Both the position numbers and the translations under genes were made by a program. From Roseobacter fucihabitans (GTDB taxonomy: Bacteria; Pseudomonadota; Alphaproteobacteria; Rhodobacterales; Rhodobacteraceae): DNA of 64,000 nt. The notes below the pieces were generated by a model, which saw only the letters and a program-made list of their open reading frames with translations, was not told where the DNA came from and searched no databases. Location: contig NZ_CP143423.1 in NCBI RefSeq assembly GCF_014337925.2, positions 836,501-900,500 of the forward strand. Reading direction: 5' to 3'. The number at the start of each line of letters is the position of its first letter. Within the stretch, counting starts at the first letter, position 1. Below are positions 47,978-57,236 of the stretch, one piece after another.

Positions 47978-49969
47978 TCAAAGGTGATCCCGTGCAATCT
48001 GGTCCGAATGATCGCGCTCAAAGATCAGCACGTCATTCTCATAGGCCTCCATGCGCGCGCTCAGATGGAAATGTGTTGCATCCGACCACATGGCACATCG
48101 CGCCTCGGTGCGCAGGCGCACCCCCTCGCGTTCCAACTCATCGCTCCAATGGCAGGTGCCGCGCGCAGATAGGGGGTCGTCGGGATGGATCGACCATTCC
48201 TCGCGCGCAATCGACCCGGAAATCAACCCGTGTTCGGCATCTTTGAGCTTGCCGAAATCATCTTCGATGATCAGCCGTGATATGCCAGTGACCATGTCAA
48301 CCTCGCGGGACCGCTTTGAGTTGGCCTCGCGCAGGGTTTCGTTCTGCCAGGGCGGCGCGGCTGTTGGCGGTGGAAAACTATGCTCCTCGCGCTTGCTGGT
48401 GCGGCGCACCGGCACGAGGATTTCCCCCCGATCCAGAGTGATCTTATGCCGCTCGGGGGAGGGCCACATCAAAGGCCAATAGCTATTGGAGACCGCGACC
48501 CTTAACCGGTGCCCCTCGGGAATGCGATAGGCGGCGTGATCGAGGCGGACCTCGACATCCACAGGTTCGTTAAGCGGCACAGGGGTCGGATCGGCATGGC
48601 CGTTGCGATGCGCCAGATTGAGCACGCCGTAAGTGATCCGCGTCGACGCCCCATCGGGCGCCACATCACACAGCCGCACCGCAATCTGACCGTTGGGCGT
48701 ATCACAGCGCAGGGTAATTTTGGCACGGGTTGCGCCGACGATATCGGTATCCACGTCCAGCGGGGCGGTATCAAAACAGGCCGACGTGGCATCATCATGA
48801 CGTTGATCACCGGGCATTTCGGGACCCAGCCAGATGGCACAATATTCACCGCTCTCCGCACCGCAATCCAGCGGTGATGCGATGATCGCCGACAGCCAGC
48901 CCGACGTGTTTGACAACCCGCGATCGGTCAGGTGCAAACGGCGGGGCCGCATATGCGAGGTCGCGCCGTATTCTTCGGCAATCCATTGACCGGGACGTTC
49001 GGTATACCAGCGCGCCGGCGGGACGCCATGCATCAGATAAGCACGGTAATCGGGGTCTTCGGTGACGCCGTTATCAGCGTCCTTCAGCCAATGATCCCAC
49101 CAGCGCAAAGCCTCCTGCAAGAAGCCGATACGGGGTTCGGGCACAGCGAAATGGGGGTATTTATGCACCCACGGGCCGATGATGCCCTTGGCCCCCTCCA
49201 GCGCCTCGATGAGCTGTGGCACTGCGTTTTTATAGGCATCCCCCCAGCCGCCAATGGCCAGTACCCTGGCCTTGATCGCGCCGTAGTTTTCGATCACCGA
49301 GCCATGTTGCCAATAGGCATCGCGGCGTTGATGGCGCAGCCAGACCGAGGGAAGGAAGGGTTCGTTTTCCAGCCGCTCCAGCCACATGTCGCGCCAGTTT
49401 TCGCGCAGCGCAGGATCAGGCGCGCGGCTTGAATAGGACCACATCGTGGCCCCCCAACCGAGGTTTTCATTCAGCAGGCAACCGCCCTTGTAATGGATGT
49501 CATCGGCGAAGCGGTCCACGGTCGAACACAGCGAAATAACCGCCTTCAAAGCGGGCGGGGCCAAAGCGGCGACCTGCAAGCCATTGAAGCCGCCCCAGCT
49601 GATACCCATCATGCCGACGCGGCCATTGCACCAGGGTTGGGCTGCCAGCTGGGTGATGACCTCGACCGCATCGCTGAGTTCCTGCGGGGTGTATTCATCC
49701 GCCATAAGCCCTTCGCTGTCGCCATTCCCGCGCATGTCCACACGCACACAGGCATAGCCGCGCTGCGCAAACCACGGATGCGTCAGCGCATCGCGCGCGC
49801 AGGTGCCGTCGCGTTTGCGGTAGGGCAGGTATTCCAGAATGACCGGGACCGGATCATTGCCCGCATCCTTGGGTTTCCACAGGCGCGCCGAAAGCCTGCA
49901 CCCATCGCTGAGGGTGATCCCGAAATCCGGTAACTCCTCAATTTCGCGCAAGATATTCTGTTCTGTCAT
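47978..49969 (-). CDS. CocE/NonD-family hydrolase (X-Pro dipeptidyl-peptidase-like)
   Basis: 663 residues from MTEQNILREIEELPDFG (GAGG upstream). Alpha/beta hydrolase with nucleophile GMMGISWGGFNGLQ, an early LEYLPYRKRDGTCARD, and a C-terminal jelly-roll (PEGHRLRVAVSNSYWPLMWP). Family members cut Xaa-Pro dipeptides or open esters and beta-lactams. No signal peptide, so it would act in the cytoplasm on imported compounds; the peptide importer genes follow directly, which fits. Confidence 0.88.
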   Translation of the reverse strand: MTEQNILREIEELPDFGITLSDGCRLSARLWKPKDAGNDPVPVILEYLPYRKRDGTCARDALTHPWFAQRGYACVRVDMRGNGDSEGLMADEYTPQELSDAVEVITQLAAQPWCNGRVGMMGISWGGFNGLQVAALAPPALKAVISLCSTVDRFADDIHYKGGCLLNENLGWGATMWSYSSRAPDPALRENWRDMWLERLENEPFLPSVWLRHQRRDAYWQHGSVIENYGAIKARVLAIGGWGDAYKNAVPQLIEALEGAKGIIGPWVHKYPHFAVPEPRIGFLQEALRWWDHWLKDADNGVTEDPDYRAYLMHGVPPARWYTERPGQWIAEEYGATSHMRPRRLHLTDRGLSNTSGWLSAIIASPLDCGAESGEYCAIWLGPEMPGDQRHDDATSACFDTAPLDVDTDIVGATRAKITLRCDTPNGQIAVRLCDVAPDGASTRITYGVLNLAHRNGHADPTPVPLNEPVDVEVRLDHAAYRIPEGHRLRVAVSNSYWPLMWPSPERHKITLDRGEILVPVRRTSKREEHSFPPPTAAPPWQNETLREANSKRSREVDMVTGISRLIIEDDFGKLKDAEHGLISGSIAREEWSIHPDDPLSARGTCHWSDELEREGVRLRTEARCAMWSDATHFHLSARMEAYENDVLIFERDHSDQIARDHL

Positions 49970-50012
49970 ACGCCTCAGGTTTGCCATGCCCAGTGGTGAT
50001 GTCAAGCAGGTC

Positions 50013-51122
50013 TCAGGATTTGAGCGCAATAACAAGGTCCATCACATTGGTGCCCGTAGGTCCGGTCTTGAGCAGGGCAGCCCGCGCATCAAGCCAGATG
50101 CCTGCATCCGCCCGCTCCAGCGCGAAATGGCCCGAATCCTCCCACAGCGCACCATCCACAATCGCCCCGGCGGCGTCCGTTGGCCCATCGGTGCCATCGG
50201 TCCCGGCCACGAGAATCCGAACATCCGCAGTGCCTGCCATGTCGCGCGCAAGCAACAGAGCCAGCGCCTGATTGCGCCCGCCCTGGCCGGGATTTGGTGG
50301 CAAAATGACTGTCGGTTCCCCGCCAAAAACATAAAGTCCGGGCGCACCGTTTTTCAGGGTTTCGGCGATCTGGGGCGCGATTGCGTTGATGTCGTCATAG
50401 AGCGTTTCTGCGTTCACCTGCAAGGTAAGGCCTTGATCCATGGCCGTTTTGACGACGGCCGCACGCGCAATGGCGTTGCTTGCGACGATGCGGGGGTCAA
50501 AATCGAAACCGGGGGTTTTGGGGGCCGCCCCGATGCCGGAGCCGATGACGTCGAGGCTGTCGCCTTCCACGTCCGATATCGCCAGCGTGGTCACAGATGC
50601 GCCGCCAAACCCGGCCAGCAATTTGCCACCCTTGATCGCGCTCATCTCCTTGCGCGCAGCATTCATCGCGTGGATATCAGCGCCGGAGGCCAAAAGCGCC
50701 TGCGCCTTGGATGTCATATCCGCCAGGGTCAGTCCGGCCATGGGGTTTTCGGCCAGCGCCGAGGCCCCGCCCGAGACCAGCATCAACAGATGGCTGTCCG
50801 CATGCATGTCGCGCACGACCGCGCTGATCCGGGCCCCGCCCGCCAGGCTGTTGTCATCCAGAACCGGATGGGCCGCCTCAATGATTTCCGCCGCTTCGGG
50901 CGCGCCGCCGCTATGGCCGTATTTGGTGACGATCAGGATGGGCGCATCGGGGAAAAGCGCATGGGCCGCGCGCGCCATCGCCGTTGCGGCTTTGCCCACG
51001 GCAATGATGTGATCCGGCGTCGGACAGGGCTTGGCGGTCAGCGCGTTTGTGACAGCATCCTCTCCGCTGACGGCTTTCACACCAGCGTCAAACAGGGTCA
51101 CGAGCAGGTCTCTTGGGGTCAT
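50013..51122 (-). CDS. Glycerate 2-kinase (DUF4147/MOFRL family)
   Basis: 369 residues. The N-terminal DUF4147 domain (IIAVGKAATAMARAAH, LMLVSGGASALAENP, MNAARKEMSAIKGGKLL) and the C-terminal MOFRL part (PNPGQGGRNQALALLLARDM, LVAGTDGTDGPTDAAGAIVD) are complete. Makes 2-phosphoglycerate from glycerate, as in the serine cycle and glyoxylate use; once annotated as hydroxypyruvate reductase TtuD. Start set at the ATG eight bases after AAGGA. Its link to the peptide genes is unclear. Confidence 0.9.
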   Translation of the reverse strand: MTPRDLLVTLFDAGVKAVSGEDAVTNALTAKPCPTPDHIIAVGKAATAMARAAHALFPDAPILIVTKYGHSGGAPEAAEIIEAAHPVLDDNSLAGGARISAVVRDMHADSHLLMLVSGGASALAENPMAGLTLADMTSKAQALLASGADIHAMNAARKEMSAIKGGKLLAGFGGASVTTLAISDVEGDSLDVIGSGIGAAPKTPGFDFDPRIVASNAIARAAVVKTAMDQGLTLQVNAETLYDDINAIAPQIAETLKNGAPGLYVFGGEPTVILPPNPGQGGRNQALALLLARDMAGTADVRILVAGTDGTDGPTDAAGAIVDGALWEDSGHFALERADAGIWLDARAALLKTGPTGTNVMDLVIALKS

Positions 51123-51133
51123 AATCACTTCCT

Positions 51134-51580
51134 TCAGGGCGCTTGGGTATCAAGCCAGATTGTGACCGGCCCGTCATTGATCAGAGCGACCTTCATATCC
51201 GCCCCAAAGCGACCGGTTTCAACCGGGATATCCAGATCGCGCAGGGCCTGGGCAAAACGCAGGTACAGCGCGTTCGCCGCATCGGGTGGCGCAGCACCCG
51301 AAAACCCTGGTCGGTTGCCGCGCGATGTATCAGCGGCCAGCGTGAACTGGCTGACGACAAGGGCGCTGCCGCCGGTCTGTTGCAGGCTGAGGTTCATCTT
51401 GCCCGCCGCGTCATGGAAAATACGCAGCTTTGAAACCTTGAGGGCCAGGGTCTTGGCCAGGGCGTCATCATCACCGGGCATGGCGCAGACCAGGATCAAA
51501 AGTCCGGGGCCGATTTGCCCGACGATCCGGGCATCAACGGTGACACTGGCCTCGGCCACGCGCTGGATGAGGGCCCTCAT
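51134..51580 (-). CDS. dtd: D-aminoacyl-tRNA deacylase
   Basis: 148 residues, full length. Removes D-amino acids, and glycine from tRNA-Ala, as a proofreading step. Motifs [34 protein letters not shown] (the S-Q-F-T active-site strand) and [13 protein letters not shown] (the cross-subunit Gly-Pro). Its start overlaps the nitroreductase stop by four bases. Confidence 0.95.
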   Translation of the reverse strand: MRALIQRVAEASVTVDARIVGQIGPGLLILVCAMPGDDDALAKTLALKVSKLRIFHDAAGKMNLSLQQTGGSALVVSQFTLAADTSRGNRPGFSGAAPPDAANALYLRFAQALRDLDIPVETGRFGADMKVALINDGPVTIWLDTQAP

Positions 51581-52248
51581 GTGCGCAGGTCCAGAATATC
51601 GTCAACACCGGCGCGTCCGGTGCGAAAACCATTCGCGGGGTGATCCGGATCGGCGTAGCCAAAGGAGATCGCACAAAGGATCATCCGGTCCGCGTCGATG
51701 TCGAAATATCCCCGCACGAAATCCGCATAAGACGCGATGGCGGCCTGGGCAATCGTATCCACACCAAGCGCGCGCGCGGCGAGGGTAAAAGCGCTCACAA
51801 AACCGCCGGTGTCCATGGCCCCGTATCCCCCAAGGGCGCGCGGGCTGGATATAATCGCAACATGCGGCGCATCAAACAGCACGAAATTGCGCATCATCTG
51901 CGCGCCGGACGCGGCCCGGTCGCCTTTTTGAACGCCCACAGCGTCATAGAGTTGCCAGCCGCAGCTGCGTCGCCGCTGCCCGTATATGCCGGGGTATCCT
52001 TCGGGAGCCGCCAAATCGAACTGAGGCGTGCCGCTGGCGACTTCCGCTTGCAGGGCGGCGCGGAACCTTTCGGTGGCATCGGGCTGGGTCACCGTGATCT
52101 GCCAGGGCTGGGCATTGCACCAGGACGGCACGTGGCGCGCGGCATCGATGATCTGGCGCATGATATCCTCGCGCACCGGGTCAGCTTTGAAAGCACGGCA
52201 GGAATAGCGCGCTGTCAGAACGCGCGTCAGGGCCTCGATATCACTCAT
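51577..52248 (-). CDS. Nitroreductase-family flavoprotein
   Basis: 223 residues. The FMN-binding start is [15 protein letters not shown] and the substrate region is [18 protein letters not shown]; then [20 protein letters not shown] and [17 protein letters not shown]. Likely an NAD(P)H-dependent reductase of quinones or nitro compounds; natural substrate unknown. Overlaps the genes on both sides by four bases, so dtd, this gene and the zinc-ribbon gene form one operon. Confidence 0.9.
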   Translation of the reverse strand: MSDIEALTRVLTARYSCRAFKADPVREDIMRQIIDAARHVPSWCNAQPWQITVTQPDATERFRAALQAEVASGTPQFDLAAPEGYPGIYGQRRRSCGWQLYDAVGVQKGDRAASGAQMMRNFVLFDAPHVAIISSPRALGGYGAMDTGGFVSAFTLAARALGVDTIAQAAIASYADFVRGYFDIDADRMILCAISFGYADPDHPANGFRTGRAGVDDILDLRT

Positions 52249-53351
52249 TGGCTCACCGCCATGCCATAACCGATTGCTGCCGCCATGAGCCCCCCAATGA
52301 GCACGGCAAAACCGATCTTCATCACGGAGTAGGGGCGTTCGCCCTGCACCTTGCCTGTACTGCCATTCACCACAAAGCGATAGGTTTGCCCGCGATACCT
52401 ATAGGCCGCAAGCCAAACCGGCAGTAAGATATGCTTGAAAGTAACGTCGCGCAATTGAGTGTCCACGTTGTGGATGCGCTGGCGGTCGCCACCGATGTCA
52501 AAGCGGATATCGCGCGCGATGATGTGATCCATCTTTTGGCGGGCCTCGGTGAACCCTTCCCTGATCTCCACGGCGTAACCTTCGGCGCGCAGCCCGGCGA
52601 GGTATTCGGGCGCGTAGGGTTCCAAATTCGCCAAATCCCAAGGCTCCAGCGCATCGGTGAATTTCTTTGGCAGGGAGCGCGAGGCCAGCACCAGCACATC
52701 ATCAAAGAAGCGCGTAACCCGGCCCCGCGCCGCGCGCCAGCGGATTTTCGGCACGCGGATTTGTTGGCGTTTTCCGTCGCGCATGACGGTTTGCGTCACA
52801 TAGTAAACGGTGCCGCGTTCACCGGTGTAGCTGGATTTCGTATCGGCATCGAAGGTCCAGTACGGCACGTAAATCCCTTGCATTTTGCGCCCCTTGCGCG
52901 CGTATTCCTGTAACCCATTTGGGGCAAACCACAACCGACCCAGCCAGTCCGTCATGGCAGCGCGCGCGACTGCCTCATCCAGCGCAAAGGGCAAAACCGC
53001 GCGCGGTTTGATATGGCGGTGGTGGCCCGTGTCCGTGACCACCGGTGTGGCGCAGAACGGGCATTCGGTGGCGTGGATGTCAGGGTCGAACTCGACCTCT
53101 GCCGCGCAATTGGGGCATTTGGAAACGCGGGTCTCTTCCATTTCCATCGCCGGAAGGGCGGCGTTGATGGCCGCTTGGAAATCGAGTTCCTTGATCTGGG
53201 GTGTGCCCCAGGGCCCACCGCCCAGCGTCTGGCTGTTACCGCAATGATCGCACACCAACTGCCGCTGTGATGGATCAAACCGCAAATCCGCGCCACAGGC
53301 ATCACAGGGGAAATGATGCTCAACGGTGCTTGAGGGCGCTGTTTGGCTCAT
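52245..53351 (-). CDS. Zinc-ribbon membrane protein (often misnamed primosomal protein N')
   Basis: 368 residues from MSQTAPSSTVEHHFPCDAC. Two four-cysteine zinc ribbons: CDACGADLRF...CDHCG and CPNCAAEVEF...CPFC. A beta-rich centre (FAPNGLQEYARKGRKMQGIY, VPYWTFDADTKSSYTGERG) and one C-terminal helix (IGFAVLIGGLMAAAIGYGMA) follow. No helicase motif exists, so the common label is wrong. Cytoplasmic ribbons on a membrane anchor suggest a structural or adaptor role. Close to the SPFH/TelA cluster, and possibly part of that system. Confidence 0.75.
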   Translation of the reverse strand: MSQTAPSSTVEHHFPCDACGADLRFDPSQRQLVCDHCGNSQTLGGGPWGTPQIKELDFQAAINAALPAMEMEETRVSKCPNCAAEVEFDPDIHATECPFCATPVVTDTGHHRHIKPRAVLPFALDEAVARAAMTDWLGRLWFAPNGLQEYARKGRKMQGIYVPYWTFDADTKSSYTGERGTVYYVTQTVMRDGKRQQIRVPKIRWRAARGRVTRFFDDVLVLASRSLPKKFTDALEPWDLANLEPYAPEYLAGLRAEGYAVEIREGFTEARQKMDHIIARDIRFDIGGDRQRIHNVDTQLRDVTFKHILLPVWLAAYRYRGQTYRFVVNGSTGKVQGERPYSVMKIGFAVLIGGLMAAAIGYGMAVSQ

Positions 53352-53773
53352 AGCATGCCGTGAATGGATTTGGGTGTGATGCGACGCAGCGCCCCGTCGC
53401 CGAGCGTTGTGTGACGCCACAGATGGAAAATGCCATGCAGCGCGGCGGCGGCAAAGAGCGTGATCATTAGGGTGCGCGGTTCTGGGCCGGGCAGGGGGCG
53501 GCCAAATGCCAGCGCCAGCATGCTGATCGAAGTCCAGCCCAGCAGGGCATACATCAACCGGCTGAGCCATGGATGTGCGCGGCGCAAAGCGCCCTCAAGT
53601 TTGGGGCCGGGTCCGTTCATCAGCCCAAAAACAAGCGCAAGCGCCACCAATGCGATCCCCGTGCATCCGAACAAACCAGCCAAAACGGGATTTTCCAACC
53701 CCGAGGCCAGCGACAGCAACAGCAGAACCTGTGCGGACCAGTGCAACAAGATGGTGGCGCGCCGCCTGCTCAT
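53348..53773 (-). CDS. Cytochrome b561-like membrane protein
   Basis: 141 residues with four helices, starting MSRRRATILLHWSAQVLLLL. Histidines that could bind heme lie in ILLHWSAQ, RRAHPWLSRL and AALHGIFHLWRH, in positions like those of cytochrome b561. Start uncertain: an in-frame ATG at 53818 adds 15 residues. It overlaps the zinc-ribbon gene by four bases. Confidence 0.65.
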   Translation of the reverse strand: MSRRRATILLHWSAQVLLLLSLASGLENPVLAGLFGCTGIALVALALVFGLMNGPGPKLEGALRRAHPWLSRLMYALLGWTSISMLALAFGRPLPGPEPRTLMITLFAAAALHGIFHLWRHTTLGDGALRRITPKSIHGML

Positions 53774-53929
53774 GTGCGGGTCAATCGTGAATAATCCGTG
53801 GAAAAGGCTGAGGTGCAAAACGCCCGGCCGAAGACGGTCTGGGCGATCAGCGTTCGCCTTGACGAGAGCAGGCCGTTGGCCCAGCTGCCCGCCAATATCG
53901 TGTATATGCGTCGTGTAACCAACATCGCG

Positions 53930-55030
53930 TCACGCCGGCGGTGGTGGTGGCGGCAAAACGGTGAAAAGCTGTGCCAGTTCGGCCACGTCTTCGGCCCGCA
54001 TCCAGCCGTCCTGTCCGGGTGTCCAGACCATGCTTTCGCGGTTCAACGCCCCATCGCTTGCCATGCGGCCCAATGCGGCCTTGGAAAACGGCCCTTTGGT
54101 CTGGCCGTTTTCGGCGATGTGCCAGACGTGCTCGACCGGCGGCGGGGGCGGTACCATGGCGGGGGCGGCGCGCACACCCCAAGGGCCCTGCCCGGCGGCG
54201 GCCTGCCCGATTTGCATCCCGAGACCAGCGCCCATACCGGCCTGAATGGCAGCCGCCCCAGCGCCGTCACGCCCCAGAGCCTCGGCGGCCTGAAACTGCA
54301 TATATTCGTTGAGATTACCGATCACGCCCATCGACGAGCGTTTATCCATCACCTCCTCAACCGCAGGCGGCAGAGAGATATTTTCAATATAGAGCTCGGG
54401 CATGCTCAGCCCGTATTCCGCCAGTTGCGCGGTGATTTCCTTGCCGACAAGCTGGCCCAATTCGCGGGTGTTTGCCGCCATATCCATGACCGGAATACCG
54501 GCGCGCGCGAGGGTGCGGGAAAATTCCTGCACCAGAATATTGCGGATCTGGAAACTGATCTCATCCATGGTGAACTCACCGTCCGTCCCGACGATTTCGA
54601 CCAGAAATTTCGCCGGATCACTGACCTTGATGCTATAGGTGCCAAAGGCGCGCAATCGCACGGGGCCAAACTCTGGATCACGACAGATGATCGGGTTTTT
54701 TGTCCCCCATTTGAGGTCGTTGAAGCGGGTTGTATTGACGAAATAGATCTCGGATTTGAACGGGCTTTTGAAGCCATGGTTCCAATGCTGCAACGTGGTC
54801 ATGATTGGCATATTGTTGGTTTCAAGCATGTAAAGACCGGGCGTGAAAACATCCGCCAACTGGCCTTCATGTACAAAAACCGCCGCCTGACCTTCACGCA
54901 CGGTCAGTTTCGCGCCGTATTTGATCTCATGCCCCTGACGTTCAAACCGCCACACCATCGTGTCGCGTGTATCATCCACCCAATGGATGACATCGATGAA
55001 TTCACCCGAAAGGAAATCAAAAATGCCCAT
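53930..55030 (-). CDS. SPFH-domain protein with C-terminal GYF_2 domain
   Basis: 366 residues. It starts with the virion-core/YdjI-type SPFH region (MGIFDFLSGEFIDVIHWVDD, VREGQAAVFVHEGQLADVF; later EFSRTLARAGIPVMDMAANT). A Gly/Ala-rich hinge leads to a proline run (MVPPPPPVEHVW) and a GYF_2 domain (WHIAENGQTKGPFSKAALGR, ending in GQDGWMRAEDVAEL), then a final run of six prolines. SPFH proteins form membrane-bound rings. AAAGGA stands before the ATG. It follows the TelA-type and DUF2927 genes in one transcription run. Confidence 0.85.
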   Translation of the reverse strand: MGIFDFLSGEFIDVIHWVDDTRDTMVWRFERQGHEIKYGAKLTVREGQAAVFVHEGQLADVFTPGLYMLETNNMPIMTTLQHWNHGFKSPFKSEIYFVNTTRFNDLKWGTKNPIICRDPEFGPVRLRAFGTYSIKVSDPAKFLVEIVGTDGEFTMDEISFQIRNILVQEFSRTLARAGIPVMDMAANTRELGQLVGKEITAQLAEYGLSMPELYIENISLPPAVEEVMDKRSSMGVIGNLNEYMQFQAAEALGRDGAGAAAIQAGMGAGLGMQIGQAAAGQGPWGVRAAPAMVPPPPPVEHVWHIAENGQTKGPFSKAALGRMASDGALNRESMVWTPGQDGWMRAEDVAELAQLFTVLPPPPPPA

Positions 55031-55055
55031 GATAAACAGTCCTTTACGTCGCGCC

Positions 55056-56003
55056 CTAAAGGGGGCCGTTGATAAGTTCGCGCGCCAGAATACGCGTCAA
55101 GGGAGCGGCCTGCGCCGCCGTCATGCCCGGTTTGAGCCGGTCATCATAGAGCATCTTAAGTAGCAATTCATCGTGTTTGGTCAGCAGCGCAAATTCATCG
55201 TCATCATTGAAAATCGAAGGGCGCGCCGCGCGGCTGTCATTGGCCAGACCGAGACCCTGGGCCATTTCCTCGTGAATACAGCTCAACCGCAAGAGGCTTG
55301 GGTTTTCGGCGCGGATGATGGCCACGGCGGCCATATAGGTATTGGTATTGGAGGCCGAGGCGAAAGCCGCCACCGCACAATAGGTATCGCGTGGCAGGTT
55401 TCGCAAGGCGTTCAGGCCTGCGCGCGAGATGCCGGGAATACGCGCGGCTGCGGCATCAAGCGCGTCGCTTCGATCATCTTCGCTGGCGACGATCACGATG
55501 AAATTGGGGTTTGCGGAATTCACCACCGGATGATCGGCAACCCGGCCCAATCTGCGCGCATAATCGCGAATGGCGTCCTTGTCGCCCGCCCGCTGAGACG
55601 GCGGCACACTTTGCCCAAAAATCGCAGCGACGCGCACTGGTTTTGTCCAACGTCGCAGCGGGCTTTCACCACCACGGCCCTGCAGAGCCGTGTCATATTC
55701 ATTATAGAAAACAATGCGCTCAAAGTTGCGCGCCACCATATCTGCGGTGAAGGGCGTGTCCGGCCCACCGCCGTCCTCGCGCAGCAGCCCCTGGCTCAAT
55801 TGCGCGGCCTGCACCTGGACCAGATAGCTGCGCAATTCCGCGCTGGCTTGTGAGGTCGGGCGCAGCTGCGTTTCCACCGCGTCGATCGGGCGCGTGCGGG
55901 GGTTCTGAGAGGGCGTAGTGGGTTGCGCAAGATCACAGGCAACGAGCGCCGCCCCCGTAACCGTCATGGCGCAAATGCGCAAAAATCCCCGCCAACGCCC
56001 CAT
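55056..56003 (-). CDS. DUF2927 lipoprotein
   Basis: 315 residues. Signal peptide with lipobox LVACDL (acylated Cys near residue 23). DUF2927 stretches: TADMVARNFERIVFYNEYDT, RWTKPVRVAAIFGQSVPP and SCIHEEMAQGLGLANDSRAA. The latter includes H-E-E-M-A-Q, which resembles a zinc-protease helix (HExxx) with a downstream D-S; whether it is a peptidase is open. It lies between the TelA and SPFH genes with short gaps. Confidence 0.82.
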   Translation of the reverse strand: MGRWRGFLRICAMTVTGAALVACDLAQPTTPSQNPRTRPIDAVETQLRPTSQASAELRSYLVQVQAAQLSQGLLREDGGGPDTPFTADMVARNFERIVFYNEYDTALQGRGGESPLRRWTKPVRVAAIFGQSVPPSQRAGDKDAIRDYARRLGRVADHPVVNSANPNFIVIVASEDDRSDALDAAAARIPGISRAGLNALRNLPRDTYCAVAAFASASNTNTYMAAVAIIRAENPSLLRLSCIHEEMAQGLGLANDSRAARPSIFNDDDEFALLTKHDELLLKMLYDDRLKPGMTAAQAAPLTRILARELINGPL

Positions 56004-56009
56004 GCCAGA

Positions 56010-57206
56010 TCAACGCGGTACGGACACGGCGGCGGTATCGCCCACACCATCGCCCCGTGATTTCGCACTGGCCAGCGTATCGCGCAGATCGCTTTCCATC
56101 TTCTGCAATTCGGTCTCCGCGGCCGCGCGGCGCGCTTTGCCCTCATCCGCGATTTGCAGGCTTTCCTGAATGGTGCCGATCAGATCGGCATTGGCCTGTT
56201 TGACGGCCTCGATGTCGAACACGCCACGCTCCATTTCCTCACGGATCACCTTGTTGCTTTCGCGCAGATTCTTGGCGTTCGCGGTCAGCAATTCATTGGT
56301 CAGATCATTGGCCTGCCGCACGGCCTTGGCGGCCTCAGCAGAACGCTGAATGGTGACGGCCTGGGCCAATTGCGTTTCCCAAAGGGGCACGGTGTTGACC
56401 AGCGTCGAGTTGATCTTGGTCACAAGTGATTTGTCGTTTTCCTGCACCAGCCGGATGGAGGGCAGCGATTGCATCGTGACCTGACGCGTCAGTTTCAGAT
56501 CATGCACCCGGCGTTCCAGATCATCGCGTGCGGCGCGCAGATCGCGCAATTCCTGGGCGACCATGACCTGATCATTTTCGGCGGCCTTATCGACCTCTGC
56601 GGCCTTGGCCGGGATCGTGGTGGCGTCCAGATCGCGCAATTTCTCTTCACCGGCGGCGATATATAGCGCGAGTTCATCGTAAAACTGCAACGTCTTTTCA
56701 TAGAGCATATCGAGCGATTTGATATCCTTGAGCAATGTGTGCTCATGCGCCAGCAGATCGTCGGTAATACGGTCGATCTGGCCTTGCACCTCTTCATATT
56801 GGGCGGTGAATTTGGCGAAAGGCGCGGCCTTGCCCAGCAGTTTTTCCCACCAGCTGCGATCACGACGCACATCCAGTTCGGAGATTGAAAATCCGCGAAT
56901 CGTGGTGACGATATTGCGCAGGCTGTCCCCCGCGGGGCCCACGTCCTTGTTGCGCACCCCGCCCAGCATGGCCTGGCTGATTTCCTGCAACTCGACCTGC
57001 GCGCGCGATCCGAAAGAGACAATCGAGTTCGTGTCGGACATGTCGATCTCGGCCAAGCGTTTGGAGATTTCCGCGCTGACGGGGGCGTCGGCGTCGGCCA
57101 GCGGCACAATCGCGTTGGCATCCGCCGGGTCGGGCAGTATCAGAGCGGTCACTTCTTCGACCATCTTCAGGTTTTCGGCGGCTTTGGCGCGTGTGGTCTC
57201 GGTCAT
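56010..57206 (-). CDS. TelA/KlaA-family toxic anion resistance protein
   Basis: 398 residues, nearly all helical. Family stretches: SIVSFGSRAQVELQEISQAM, LRDLRAARDDLERRVHDLKL, RQVTMQSLPSIRLVQENDKS and NSTLVNTVPLWETQLAQAVT. TelA-like proteins are linked to tellurite, colicin and stress tolerance and often sit beside XpaC, as here. AAGGA precedes the ATG. Mechanism unknown; soluble and coiled-coil in look. Confidence 0.92.
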   Translation of the reverse strand: MTETTRAKAAENLKMVEEVTALILPDPADANAIVPLADADAPVSAEISKRLAEIDMSDTNSIVSFGSRAQVELQEISQAMLGGVRNKDVGPAGDSLRNIVTTIRGFSISELDVRRDRSWWEKLLGKAAPFAKFTAQYEEVQGQIDRITDDLLAHEHTLLKDIKSLDMLYEKTLQFYDELALYIAAGEEKLRDLDATTIPAKAAEVDKAAENDQVMVAQELRDLRAARDDLERRVHDLKLTRQVTMQSLPSIRLVQENDKSLVTKINSTLVNTVPLWETQLAQAVTIQRSAEAAKAVRQANDLTNELLTANAKNLRESNKVIREEMERGVFDIEAVKQANADLIGTIQESLQIADEGKARRAAAETELQKMESDLRDTLASAKSRGDGVGDTAAVSVPR

Positions 57207-57236
57207 GCTTCTTTGTGTCCTTATGTTATGGTCGCG

